A DNA stretch of 64,000 nt from Papaver somniferum (GCF_003573695.1 NC_039359.1:88702566-88766565); one strand, 5' to 3'. Shown: positions 1-11,535, counted from the first letter of the stretch. Numbers and translations are program-made. The notes: a model not told the origin generated them from the letters alone.

Positions 1-389
1 GCATTATTCAAGGTTCTTGTGTGTCACATCAATGACCGGAAATTCAGACAAACCATTTATCCAACAACAATCATTTATTCAGAGTTTTCAAAAATCGAAT
101 TCTGTACAAGTTCAATTATACAAAGAACAAGGTTTGGGGGGCAGTTTATCCTAGCTTGAACCACCAACATTGATACAATTATTCGCATTTCACTAATTTT
201 TCTATAATACAGTAAAACTCTCATATCAATCACAAGTCAATATGATCAAATGAAAGGGCACCCAAAGCTGAATTCCTTGGAACATTAATCTGGACATTAT
301 AGACTGATTTTGAAACTCAATTATCATCACGATCTATTGAATGAGATTTAAATTGGTTGAGATGAAGAGAGTAGGATTTTGAAACTTAC

Positions 390-560
390 CAGATTTTGGT
401 CGGACAAAACAGCATTTCAACAACCCTAAAAACCCTTCACAGGCTCTCTCTCTTTACTGTTCCACTGACTCTCTCCCTTTCTCTCTGTTCCTCTGCGTGG
501 CAAAGAATTGAAGCCCGTGGACGAAACAAGACCTCACAGCTGCTATGACAGCCCTCCAGG
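390..560 (-). other. Possible 5' exon of a minus-strand gene (partial)
   Basis: Read on the minus strand, a CT/GA-rich stretch typical of a plant 5' leader leads to an ATG (415-413) in a short open segment. It ends at a strong donor (TCTG|GTAAGT) with the intron starting at 389. The upstream side (560-640) is promoter-like and then meets a transposon at 629. No downstream exon was recognised in 1-388, which is AT-rich and otherwise featureless apart from an ATACAGTAAAACTCTC motif near 208 that resembles the end of the 629-11044 element. The product cannot be named. This could also be a chance donor in leader-like DNA. Confidence 0.3.
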
Positions 561-1501
561 CACATATTTACAGTAGCTCAACCTGGCTTGTTTAGTAAAT
601 GGCCCGGTTGGCCCAATTTATACCTAAATACAGTAAAACATCTGCTCCCTCCGTCCCCTGTATATAGGCGGAAAAGTGAAATTCTCTTAGAATAAGAAAA
701 ATTTTAGTTTTCATAAATTTTCCTAATCATACCTGATTTACCCTCACCAATTCCAATACATTTGTCTAGGAAATATGGAAAATATTAATTTATTAAAAGG
801 AACGAGTGACAAAACCCCTAGGTGAACAAACTAGTGATAAGAAAAAACCGGTCATATTATTTTTAACAAATAAAAACCGTTTCAAACAAAACTGGGACAA
901 AAACCCCAATTCAAATAAAATTTTTGAAATTTAGTTTTTATTTGATTTCTAAATTCCAAAACTGACCTTCCGTATATAAAAACATTTTTCAAAGGAAAGT
1001 TTGGCGAAAGAAAACAGTAAAAACAATATTTGTTCTCCCTGAATCCAAACAAATCAGATACTAGTCTAATTACGATTCTTCTTTCCTAGTTTTCTTCGTT
1101 TTTTTCAGTTCCATATCTCGTTTAAATTCAAAGATTCGTCATCGTCTTCTCCCAATTTCAATTCAAAGATTCATAGAGCAATTTTAGGTTTGATTGAAGA
1201 ACCGGAAGAGAAGCTACAAGTTTTGAGATCTGTTTATTCGAGATACGTAGAAGAATCAAATTCGGTTGTTTATTCGAAAAGAGAAGATAAACATAGTTGT
1301 TTTATTCGAGATCTGGTTGCAATTCAGTTTAGCTGAAATCATATTTCCGCTTTTCAAGTTGAAATTGAATCTCGAATTGAAGAATCCAGCTGAACAATCA
1401 ATCAACTTCGTGTTGATCATCTTCGTCTTCGTATTAATCTTCGTCTTCAAGGAATCAATCAACTTTTCAGGTATTCAATTCTCTTTTTTGTGTTGATTTT
1501 T

Positions 1502-2176
1502 GATTTTGTTTGTGTGAATTTGCTAGTCACTCTTGTCGAATAAACTGAATTGATGTTAGCATATGATTTTTTATGTTTGTGTTGATGTTCTTATGAAGGA
1601 TTCCATCTCTTTGGAACTGTTTTTCAAAAAAAAAAAATTGTTGTTGATATTCACATCTGGTGAAACTGTTTTTGGTTTCATCATTTTGTTCTGTAGATTA
1701 TGGATTCTGTTCTCGCACTTGTATGTCACAAAGAAGATTGTTTAGCTCTTCGTATTGGCCTGCAAGAGTCTTTTGCTAATTTGAAGACTAGTATATGCTA
1801 AAGTTGGTGTGAATTCTCTCCTCCTTCTATGGAAATTTTTGATTTTGTTTGTGTGAATTTGCTAGTCACTCTTGTCGAATAAACTGAATTGATGTTAGCA
1901 TATGATTTTTTATGTTTGTGTTGATGTTCTTATGAAGGATTCCATCTCTTTGGAACTGTTTTTCAAAAAAAAAATTTGTTGTTGATATTCACATATGGTG
2001 AAACTGTTTTTGGTTTCATCATTTTGTTCTGTAGATTATGGATTCTGTTCTCGCACTTGTATGTCACAAAGAAGATTGTTTAACTCTTCGTATTGGCCTC
2101 CAAGAGTCTTTTGCTAATTTGAAGACTAGTATATGCTCAAGTTGGTGTGAATTCTTTCCTCCTTCTATGGAAATTT
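1502..2176 (+). repeat. Tandem duplication (~338 bp x2) over the transposase 5' intron and first coding exon
   Basis: Two near-identical copies (about 1502-1838 and 1841-2176) each contain the end of an intron, a splice acceptor (TTCTGTAG|ATTATGG) and the start of the transposase coding exon. The upstream copy has ATG at 1700 and the downstream copy at 2038. The upstream coding copy is closed by TAA (TGC TAA where the other copy has TGC TCA), so only the downstream copy can start the full protein. A likely 5'-UTR intron starts near 1471 (CAG|GTATTC) and ends at 2034. Confidence 0.8.
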
Positions 2177-4316
2177 TTCACATGGTTGATGATCAGCAAA
2201 AGGTCATTCATTCTGATTTTGATCTTCAATGTTTGGCTCTATTTAGTATGTATAATAAAGAAGGGATTATGGAGTTACTCGTAAGTCACAAAGCTGAGAG
2301 TTCTGGTTCAATAAGTTCAGGAATTATAGCTTTTGATGACCACCCACAAAGTTCTGGAATTATACCTTTTGAGAAGCCACGGATTGATTATGATGTTCCA
2401 GATAAAATTAAGGAACCGTTGAAGTCTGCTCACTGGTTACATCTTTATCAAGGAGTTGAACAGTTGTTTCCGGGAGGTGTTGAACAAGTTCGTTGTGATT
2501 TACAGAAGTATCACGCAGCAGCTGGTTATGAATACATGGTATATAGGAATGAGAAGTTGAGGATTGGTGCACGTTGTGCTAACAAGAACAAATAGGAGAA
2601 ATGTGACTGGCATTTATATGCTGTGTCTGTTGATGGTGTTGTAGGAAGTCCTTTTATTATCAAGGAACTATATAATCAGCATACTTGTGTTGGTGGATTT
2701 GTTAACATGCCACGGATATCGAAGAAACTAGTTAGTAGATTGATTATTGATGAAATTAAACAGGATCCTAATAAGAAAACTAAGCATATTATGGAATCTT
2801 TTACGAGAGACTTCGGCTTTGACATTAGTCGTTATTATGCATACGCAGGTAAGAAGCATGCACTGAATACTTCATGGGGAGAGAACGAGAAATCTTTTAT
2901 GTTCTTGAACTGGTATAAAAACAAGTTGATTGAAACCAATCCTGGTTCTCACGTGGTTTTGGAAGTTGAAGAAGGGACCAATAATTTTCAGAGGATGTTT
3001 ATCTGTTTTGAAGCTTGTAGTCGTGGATTCAATTTTTGTCGTCCTGTATTATTCGTTGATGCGGCTCACTTGAAAAGCAAGTACCTTGGTCATATGATGG
3101 CAGCAACAGGTCTAACCGGAAATGATGGTAAGGTATTTATCATTTTTTTATGTTGGTTTCATCATTTTTTTTATGTTGGTTTCATCATTTTTTATGTTTG
3201 GTTTTCATCGCATCTTATGCTTGTGTTATGCTTTCTGTTCATGTTACAGAAATCTTCCCTCTTGCTTATGGTGTGGTTTCATCGGAGAATGAAGCGAACT
3301 GGAAATGGTTTTTGGATAATTTGAAGAAAGTCCTTTCTCCTTTGCGACCAAAGCTTACTTTTGTGAGTGATCGAGGTATTGGATTGGTAACACAAATTCC
3401 TATTGTTTTTCCTGAGGCTTTTCATGGTTGGTGCTACTGGCATATGGAATGCAATATCAATACATGCTTACCAAAGAGTTGCAAAGTTTATAACAAATAT
3501 GTATTGGGACTGTTTAAGAAATGTGCGTATGCTTCTACTCATAAAGAATTTTCAGAGAATTGGGATAAGTTGAGGAAGGTTCAAAATCAGAAGTTACAAG
3601 ACTATCTAAGTAGAGCTCCTCTTGATAAATGGGCAAGTTTTTTCTTCAAGGGTCGACGATATGGTAGGTTGTGTTCAAATATTGCTGAGAGTTTCAATGG
3701 TTCGGTCGTTGAAGAGAGAGAGAAGCCTATAGCCATCATGATTGATGAGATCAGGGTGAAGCTAATGGACCAAATGTGTAAACGTCGCGAGGACTCTGCT
3801 AACTTAATGAAATGGCGTCAAACTCTATGTCCAGAATATGAAGATATACTCCACGACAACAAGATGCACGGATGTAACTACCAAGTCACCAAGTCGTCGG
3901 AATATGTGTTTGAAGTTCATGCTTCATTAACACATACTGTCAATTTGAAAAGAAGAACATGTTCTTGCAACCGTTGGCGTATTGACGGTTTCCCGTGTGC
4001 CCATGCTGTCCGTTGCATCATGGTGAATGGAGAAGATCCTTACAATTATGTTGAGCACTACTTTACAGTAAAGTTCTACCGAGAATCGTATAAACATGCA
4101 ATCAATCCTGTTCCCACGGTCGAAAAGCCCGTGACAGTGTCGCCGAAATCGATGGTTTTTGGTCCGAATAATGGACCACAACCAGGACGTCCATCGAAGA
4201 AGAAGAGGATTCCTAATACAGGTTCAGTTGCCAATAAGAAGATGAGAACCTGTGGTTCCTGCAAGGTTTTGACCACCCATAATAAACGGACATGCCCTTC
4301 TCGTCAGATTTCATGA
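2038..4316 (+). pseudogene. MULE (MURA-type) transposase, one internal stop
   Basis: Two exons, 2038-3127 and 3250-4316, with a GT..AG intron at 3128-3249, give a 719-codon frame. The frame contains a single TAG at 2593-2595 within the N-terminal zinc/DNA-binding part; downstream residues such as EKCDWHLYAV continue in the same frame. The N-terminus is the plant MULE PB1-like region. Catalytic DDE residues are visible: D in FVDAAHLKSKYLG (codon 3058-3060), D in SDRG (3369-3371) and E in AESFNGS (3687-3689). A SWIM zinc finger (CSCNRWRIDGFPCAHA, about 3961-4010) and a C-terminal CxxC..H..C knuckle (TCGSCKVLTTHNKRTC) follow. The protein would excise and integrate the MULE. Except for the stop the frame is complete, so this is a recently broken or read-through copy. 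Confidence 0.9.
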
Positions 4317-4967
4317 GAACTTGTAGTCATTTCGACTAGACTACAATATGTGGTTCCTGCAAGTCATCGAATTTTACTCTTAGTTTCGTTTGCTAGACTA
4401 CAATATGTGTTTCATTTACTATTTCATATTTTTGTTTTAGAAGTTAATATGCTGCAGGTGTTTTCATTTTATATTTTGTCTAAGAATAATAAGTTTGATT
4501 AAGTTTAAGTTTTTCAGAATTTTTACAGGCCTTTATAGTTTGGTGTAACCGAATCAGGTTTCATCATTTTTTTGATGAAACCAGAAAGGGTTTCATCTTA
4601 TTTTGGTGGAACCATTGTTTTACTGTCACTTTTTCTTCTATATTTTTTGACAACACAGTAGATGATGTTTTGTCTACTGTTTATTGGTGCCGCAAATATA
4701 TGACACATCATTTATGGATAGTTTTTATAAAAATGAGACATCATATTTCTGTAGACATAAGCTTTTAAGGAAATACAACTGAAATAGCACGAAATCGTTT
4801 TTTATATAAACTGTAACCATTTCACAAGTACTTTAAACTTCAACTAAAACTTGAATGCAAGGAGAACTGTATGTCAAGGAGTATCATCATTACAATAACC
4901 ATTTCAAAAGTAATTTAAAATTCAACTAAAACTGAATGTTCAATAGGACGGGCACGACATGCGAGTA
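4317..4967. other. Spacer between the two convergent MULE genes
   Basis: AT-rich non-coding sequence holds the 3' ends of both MULE genes. It contains repeats of the GGTTTCATC/GATGAAACC motif, including a close inverted pair (GGTTTCATCA..TGATGAAACC) at about 4557-4582. ATAATAAG-type polyadenylation-like sequence lies near 4487. No coding region was seen. Confidence 0.6.
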
Positions 4968-7900
4968 TTATTCTATATTGTCAAGGAGTATCTTCAACGC
5001 CAACTTTGGTCTCATATTATGCACCTTTTCTCGTATATCATCTGTAGACATGTTTCCTTTCAAGAGGCTCTTCATGTAATAGCAAACATGCAGGCCACAA
5101 TCGTTCCTGAAAAACCAAAACAATGTCTCAATTGTTACAAAGTGACTAGCTGAGAGTGTTCTGATATTAGTATCTATATGTAAAGCATTCGGTTACAAGT
5201 GATGTAATGATTTCAAGCATATGCATATGTGAACTATAAACTTCCAAACATAACTTACCCTATTTGTTCACAACATGTAGGGTTGTGCAAAGAGTATGTT
5301 GTTGGCTGACTTGCCTGCTGATCACAGGGGAGCTTTGCGTCGTGCTGTGCAAATGCTGATACTATACGTTGTTTCATGCTTTCAGCACTTTTTCTGCATT
5401 CCTCTCCCGTGGAAGCCAAGGAGTTGTAGTGATAAAATTCCCCGGTTTCAAAATCAAAAGAAAGCAATGTCCAATGGTTTACATCTCCAAGTGATGTCAG
5501 CAACGGAACGAACAAAAACCGCACGCTATAATCCATTTTGTCGATGAAGCCTTCTATTACAGCACCACATTTCTTTCCTAATGAGTGACATGTCTGAAAC
5601 AAAATACCAGATAAAAGCTCCTTAATTAGTTACAGACATGCAAGTTTGATGAAACCAAACTTTGTTCCATCAAAATTAACCATATAAACAACATCATTTT
5701 TTGTTTTCCACAACTATTTTTTATGCCAAAAAATTTACATTAAAGAATTTCGGAGTAAACTTACATAGGCAAATGTGCTTATAAACACAGCTCTCTGGTA
5801 CTTTGGAGAACCATCTTGTTTCAACTCATTTTTTTTGATGTTGTTTTGCAGCTTCAAAATGTAGAACTCTATAATGTCTCCTGCGACGTCACCCTCTCTC
5901 ATCAAATTATCCATCATCTTCCCCGATATATGTAATTGAAGATTTAAATGCTCCCACCGTTGACCTGTTAATTTTATTTTTTAAAAAGCTAGTCAATGAT
6001 GGATAAAAAAAGGAGAAACAATGCATAACTTGGAACAAAATTTTGATGAAACCAGTCTTGGTTACATCAGTTATTTCCCAATTACCTTTCATTGTTCTTT
6101 CTGAAAAAAGTGGTCACGAGGGGTTTCTCATTTTGTTGAGTACTTTCAAGATCTTCAAGTTATCAACTGGTTTCAACTTCACCCCCTGTACTTCCTGCAC
6201 CTTCTTGTTCTCCTTGCACTTACGAGCTGTAACCTTTTTCTTTTTTTCACACTGGTGTTGTAATCCTGCATTCTGATAGGTGGAACCAAATTCCTTCTGT
6301 CTTCCCTCATTCTTGTAACCATGTTACTCATCCTTTGCGCAGCACTGAGTTCTCCCTGTCCTTTCTCTTGACTGTCACACTGCGACAGTCCTAAATCAAA
6401 TCCAGGTTGTTCATTCTCTAACTCAAGTAAATCATTCGCCATCTTTACAGCTGGGTAGTAGTATACGCTTCCAACATTTGGCTTTGACGACGAAAACCTT
6501 TCTTATTGTATTCGTATTCCATTTTCCTGATAACATCTTCATCAATTACAAATTGAGTTTCGTTTTCTTCTTGTTCAATAATTTGCTTCGACGAAGAATC
6601 TTTGCTCATTTCAGATTCCACCCGCTCTGCCACCTTGATATCCTCAACGGTATTTGGAGTCAACTCAGTACCCTCTCCTTCTTGTTCATCATTGGTGACT
6701 GGCATCGACGAAGAAGCTTTGCTCATTTCAGATTCCACCCGCTCTGCCACCTTGATATCCTCAATGGTATTTGGAGTCAACTCAGTACCCTCTCCTTCTT
6801 GTTCATCATTGGTGACTGGCATCGACGAAGAAGCTTTGCTCATTTCAGATTCAACCCGCTCTGCCACCTTGATATACTCAACGGTATTTGGAGTCATCTC
6901 AGTACCCTCTCCTTCTTGTTCATCATTGGTGACTGGCATCGATGAAGTAGCTTTCTCCATTTCAGATTCAACCCGCTCTGCCACCTTGATATCCTCAACG
7001 GTATTTGGAGTCAACTCAGTACCATCTCCTTCTTGTTCATCATCGGTGACTGTCTTCGACGAAGAAGATATGACCTGCTCTTGTTCAGATTCTTGTTCAG
7101 ATTCTTGTTCATTTATCATGTTAACATCCCTTGTTATAACCTGCAATATTAAGATACCTAAGTTATTTTATTTTTCATCTTCCTGTGTCAAAACCTAATG
7201 CTGTAAAAATCAAAAACTTCTGAAAGAATAAAAAGAACTGGCCAATTCATCAAACAAACATTAACTTGAAATGATGAAACCAAATCTGGTTCCATCAAAA
7301 GAATGATGGAACCAAATCTGGTTTCATCAAAAAAATGATGAAATGTATAAAAAATTGTAATATATGCGAGTAATTCAATTGTTACTAAGAAAAAAATCAA
7401 ATCTATCTTTGTACCAGTTGTTGTTCCCTGTCCTCGGCATCATATTTTGCCAGCAGTGATTCTTCTTTTTAGAAAGAACATATGTAGTATTGGTCCTAAG
7501 CTTTTCAATCAATGCTCGTGCAAATTGGTATTTGGCTTTGAAGGAGTTAGCTTCACTGCTAGCACCAACATTTTCTTCATCTTGCACTTTAACCGGCACT
7601 TCATTTTCTTCATCTGGCACAACAATTTCCACTTCATCTACGGGATCAGCCAAGCGCATTTCTGATTCGTCATACTGAAGCAAGAATGATCCCTTTCGGT
7701 GACCAATATTCTCCTGCAGTACACAAGAAAAATTGGTTTCAGCTAAAAAATTTGATAAATCCAAAACTGGTTTCATCAAAAAAGTAAATCTGAACAAGAA
7801 AATACCAAAATTCGTTTAAAATAAAACAGACGACATACCAAGAAAAGCATTTTTAATGGTAACAAGTAATGGTAAGAACTCATAGCAATAATCTAATAAA

Positions 7901-9853
7901 ACCCTCGAAGATTTCGAATATTGTCTAACAAAAATATCAAATAAAACCCTCGAAGTTATCTAAGAAACAAAAATTCAGCTAGAATTTTTGATGAAACCAA
8001 AATTGGTTCCATCAGAAAAGTAAATCTTCTAAGTAAATATTTACCTTAGACCAAAGTTCTGTTTTTTTTCAAGATTCTCGAAGTTAGACAATACTTGTTG
8101 ACAGATGTTGCTAAGGTTCCATCTAGCAAACCTCGGATACTTGTCTAGCCCATGCTTTCTTTGTGCGATCTTTGTCATCTCTGCCAACCAATACTGCAAA
8201 AAAAAAACAACCAATATTCAAATTAATCATCAAAAACAAGTCGCTTATTATTCAACAACCAATATTGAAAAAAAATACTGAACTTATGAAAAAAAAGAAC
8301 AAATCTTAACTTACCAGAGGGTATATTACACAACCAACAACATTTTCTACGTCTGTTCTGTTTGTCATTATCGAATCAAGTACATAGTCATGGAAGACTT
8401 CCGGCCAGCACACCTTGTTCATATCAAACACCATATACAAGTACTTTGCTGCGAGAGTCTGCCCACATTTGTTAGGGACAAATACTGAAACAAACCAACA
8501 GAAACATTACGAAAAACTTGACAAAGTCATCCGCTCTGGTTTCATCATTTGCGGCTTCCAGCATACGCTTTTCAATATCGGTTTTTTTCGTCTTTTTATT
8601 TCCAGCAAAATAATAGCCACAAAGACGTTAACCTTTTTAACCAGATCTTCATCAATGTCGTCTGCTTCTACATAATTCACCATTTGGAAACCAAAAGTCA
8701 CAGCAAAATGTTCTGGAATTGTCCGCAAAATCATTTTCCTTGATCTTGCTAATTTGAAACAATACGGGAGCTTACCATCAAGTCTGTTTTCAATTGTACT
8801 TAAAAACATTATTACTGCTTTTTCTTTTTGATGAGCTCATCTTTGTTCATTACGCCATCATAGAACGGCTCAAAGAAACGCCAGAAAGGACATGATTTAA
8901 GAGCTTTCAAATGCAGTTGCTTGTTTTTTATCAACGCCTTAATTTTCACTGCTAGCTCGCACAAATGATGCAATGAGCACCTGTATGGTTCCTTATCTCT
9001 TTTTTTACCTATTGTGAAACCAAAATTAAACCATAAGAGAATAATAAATAATAATGATGAAACCATAAGACATAAACTTGTAATGATGAAACCATAAGCA
9101 CGAACAAAGTGATGAAACCATAAGCATAATTGAAACTTGTATGAAACCATAAGATTACGTAACATAGCGCCAATCTCCACAGTTTGAATTCAAATCAACA
9201 GCCAATAACAACTCTAGAAGTAAACCAATAACTAAAAATGATGAAACCAATTTTGGGTTTCATTAAGAAACAGAAAATGATATCTGGTTTCATCGCAAAT
9301 CTGTTACATCATTCTTGCAGACCTAAACCTAACAAATGAAAAGTGATGAAACCATACCAAAAATGGTTTCATCAAAAAGACCATATTATTATGATGTAAC
9401 ATATTAACAATTGGTGGAACCAATTTACCAATTGGTTGTAAAATGATGAAACCCAGAATGGTTTCATAAAAAAAACAGATTATACTTTGGTTTCATCAAA
9501 TAAACAACAAATGAAATATGGTTTCATCAAATAGAAAAAAAATATATCTGGTTGCATCAAATATACAAACAATTGAAATCTGTTTTCATTTGGTTACATC
9601 AAACAAACTGAAACCTAAACCTAAACCAAAGAAACGATGTAACCAAATGAAAATAGAACCTAACCTAAGAAATGAAACCTAAAAGCAAACAGAAAACCAA
9701 CCCATAAAACAAATGAAACCTAATAATCTTTTGAATTCAAACTCGAAATCAACTTGAAAGCAAATTCGATTTCTTACCTTTAGGAGATGGTTTCGCTATT
9801 TTCTTTAGCTTTTCATCTTTCTTTTTCGCCTGTTGATTTTGTTTCTTCGCCAT
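4968..9853 (-). pseudogene. MULE-borne Ulp1/SUMO-protease-like gene, degenerate
   Basis: Multi-exon minus-strand gene. Exon 1 is 9853-9778 (ATG at 9853, lysine-rich start MAKKQNQQAKKK). Other recognisable exons are ~9007-8508, 8484-8315, 8193-8045, ~7713-7400, ~7146-6085, 5964-5765, 5593-5259 and 5106-4968, with good GT..AG sites at most borders. The C-terminal exons form a C48 (Ulp1) domain: DIIEFYILKL, then HWTLLSFD (catalytic His, 5474-5476), HYNSL, and NDCGLHVCYYM (catalytic Cys, 5097-5099). The usual Asp of the YDSL motif is Asn here (codon 5423-5425). Frameshifts lie in A-runs near 8820 and 6230 and near 6440, and there is an in-frame TGA near 6105. Such proteases remove SUMO-like tags; why MULEs carry them is unknown. 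Confidence 0.85.
6601..7070 (-). repeat. Four 117-bp (39-aa) tandem repeats inside the Ulp1-like gene
   Basis: The segment repeats with a 117-bp period (landmark TTTGCTCAT at 6601, 6718 and 6835, a variant near 6952). Each unit encodes an acidic 39-residue repeat containing the core IKVAERVESEM plus a DEQEG tail. The repeats keep the frame and differ by few substitutions. They lie in the disordered, acidic N-terminal half of the protein, next to an S/E/Q-rich tract (EQESEQESEQEQ). The long plus-strand open frames here are shadows of this repeat. Confidence 0.9.
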
Positions 9854-11044
9854 TTGTGGTTGAAAAATTAGGTCAGATTTCGTAGCAGTGGTTGAAGTAC
9901 GCAACCATAGAATAAGAGAAGAAGGTAAAATCGAGAAGATGATGACGAATACAGATTGATTTTGAACGATTTTGGCTTAGGGATAAGCAAATTGATTTTG
10001 AACGAATACAGGAGCGGATTTATTTTTGAACGAACATATTGATTTTGAACGAACAGGAGCGGAGGTTTTAAGAAATTTTTTCCGTTACGCAGGTTGTAAA
10101 GTAATAAATTAGTGGGTCGTTTTCTTTTTCAGTTTCTTTTGGGTTGAATTAGGGGAGGGTAGTTTAGACAGTTTATGATATTTGGGGTTTTTGTATCACT
10201 TTTGTTTGGATGGGTTATAACCCCTTTGGGGTTATAACCCGCGGACCGTTTATTAAAAGTTTTTATCCACCAAAATATTTAAAAAATATAATTGGTCTTG
10301 CGAATTACCAAAGACATTAACTAAATTTGTGAATATCATATTTTTTAATAAGGGTATATAAGGAAGAAATCACATTGGAAATACATGTCCGCCTATATAT
10401 AGGGACTACATTTTTTTACTTCTCTGCCTATATAATAGGGACGGAGGGAGTGTAAAATAATAGGCTTGGGACCACCCAAATCCTATTATTTTAAAGAGAT
10501 AGTATTACTTAACCGATAAAATAATTAATAGTAATATATTAATTTAAAAAATTTCTTTGGAGAAAACAAGAATTCCATATCAAAAAAATAAAAATAAAGT
10601 ATCTTAGGATAAATACCGAAATAGATTTTGAAAAGTGGAAAATATAGAAAAAGAATAGAAAAACATTAACGGAAATATTTTTAGAACGACACTTATTTTT
10701 GAAGTAATAAATCTTATTAATCTCCTTGAAAAAATATTTTTATACAAAAAATTTTTGTACTTAACCTACAATTTACAATTCAATTTAGTCACAAAAAAAC
10801 CAATATTGAATCATATTTTGAGAAATTTAATGTGTATGAGAATTATTTTTTATTTTCTAATGAAATTATTATTTTATATATTTGGGACCTATCAATGCTT
10901 AGGGGAACTTTTGAAATGTATTATATTATAATTTTATCGAATTTATTATTTTATCACTAAAGGCCCGAGTTAGGACTGGAAAATTTTATTATTTTAGCGA
11001 GAGTATTATATTATCGAGTATTATTTTAAAAAAGTTTTACTGTA

Positions 11045-11535
11045 ATGTGCTTGTACAAGCGGTCTGGATACCAGAAGCGGAAATTTTACACTCAAACTAA
11101 TTTTGACCTACTTTTGGATAAGTGTGTGTGCAGCATCCTCCAGAAACCAAGCAGTTTTGAAAAGTCAGAAAATGAAGATTTTTGCTTTGAGAAATATTTT
11201 TTTTTGCCTTGGTTTTTAAAACTAATTTTTGAGTTTTCAATTAAGTTTAAGTCGTAAACCTAGTCTTTCAAAAACAGAAGTCAAAAGCAAAGATATTTTG
11301 TTTCTCGAAAAGTTAATTTTTTTTTGATTTTAATAGCTCGTTTGGATACCAAAACCGGAAATCAGAAGCAAATTGTTTTTGCCCCACAAACTGACGTCTT
11401 GCTTTTTGACTCTAGAAGTTTAAAAGTTACTTCTACATGTGCATCCAAACGCGCTATATAAGTCGCTCTAAAATTTTACACCCAAACTAACTACTTGCTT
11501 CTTGACTTAGAAAACAAAAAGTTACTTCTGCATAT
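11045..11535. other. MITE-like degenerate repeat segments
   Basis: This stretch holds pieces of a MITE-like family marked by TGGATACCA..AGCGGAA at ~11063 and CGTTTGGATACCAAAACCGG at ~11340. They are followed by AGTTTTGAAAAGTCA and TAATTTTTGA..TTAAGTTTAAGT. A diverged copy of the same core lies at 13060-13190 and ends in GGTATCCAAACACACCC. The arrangement suggests one or two MITE copies broken by the element at 11536-13033. No coding region was seen. Confidence 0.5.

Larger units (their letters stand above)
3150..9720. repeat. Dispersed GATGAAACC / GGTTTCATC motif array in MULE non-coding DNA
   Basis: The 9-mer GATGAAACC or its reverse complement GGTTTCATC, plus one-base variants such as GGTTCCATC and GGTTACATC, occurs at least 25 times by eye in introns and spacers. 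Examples are near 3157, 3179, 4557, 5648, 6043, 7273-7330, 7770, 7988, 8539, 9057-9140, 9240-9300, 9342-9370, 9443 and 9488-9530. Facing pairs separated by 5-15 bases are frequent and would form short hairpins. Two more lie in the duplicated 5' intron (near 1674 and 2012). The motif is nearly absent from coding exons and from the terminal 400 bp at each end. Confidence 0.75.
800..10248. mobile_element. Mutator-like element (MULE) with transposase and Ulp1-like gene
   Basis: The element is bounded by the direct repeat TTTATTAAAAG (789-799 and 10249-10259), an 11-bp target duplication within the size range of MULEs. Terminal inverted similarity is weak but visible: ACAAAAACCCCAA near 897-909 matches its reverse complement near 10180-10192, with similar flanks (AAACAAAA..). 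Inside are a MURA-type transposase gene (plus strand, 2038-4316) and a Ulp1-protease gene (minus strand, 4968-9853) in tail-to-tail arrangement, the layout known for plant Ulp1-carrying MULEs. The end regions (800-1250 and 9854-10248) hold leader or promoter sequence for the two genes. Both genes are broken, so the copy is probably non-autonomous today. Confidence 0.8.
645..10450. mobile_element. Stowaway/mariner-like TIR element, host of a MULE
   Basis: Its ends are CTCCCTCCGTCCC (645-657) and GGGACGGAGGGAG (10438-10450), a perfect 13-bp inverted repeat of the kind seen in plant Stowaway/mariner elements. A TATATAGGCGGA-like motif lies just inside both ends. Without the nested MULE the element would be about 350 bp, a normal MITE size. 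The flanking dinucleotide is TG on both sides rather than the usual TA; the reconstructed empty site CATCTGTAAAA supports a TG duplication. It is non-coding. Confidence 0.75.
629..11044. mobile_element. Outer TACAGTAAAAC-type TIR element (MITE-like), host of two nested elements
   Basis: The left end reads TACAGTAAAACATCTG (629-644). The right end is its reverse complement over the first 11 bases (GTTTTACTGTA, ending 11044). Without the nested insertion, the left arm continues at 10453 with GTAAAATAATAGG and GGGACC, so the original element was about 0.6 kb. Both arms contain repeated AATAAT/ATTATT-type motifs (10460-11044). This sequence style is common in a widespread plant MITE family. The apparent target duplication is only TA. 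There is no coding sequence in its own arms. Confidence 0.6.

Noticed and set aside
6601..7070. Regular repeats considered as a CRISPR-like array
   Set aside because: The units are contiguous coding repeats without unique spacers, and the genome is eukaryotic.
6478..7198. Two long overlapping plus-strand open frames
   Set aside because: They are shadows of the four in-frame 117-bp repeats of the minus-strand Ulp1-like gene.
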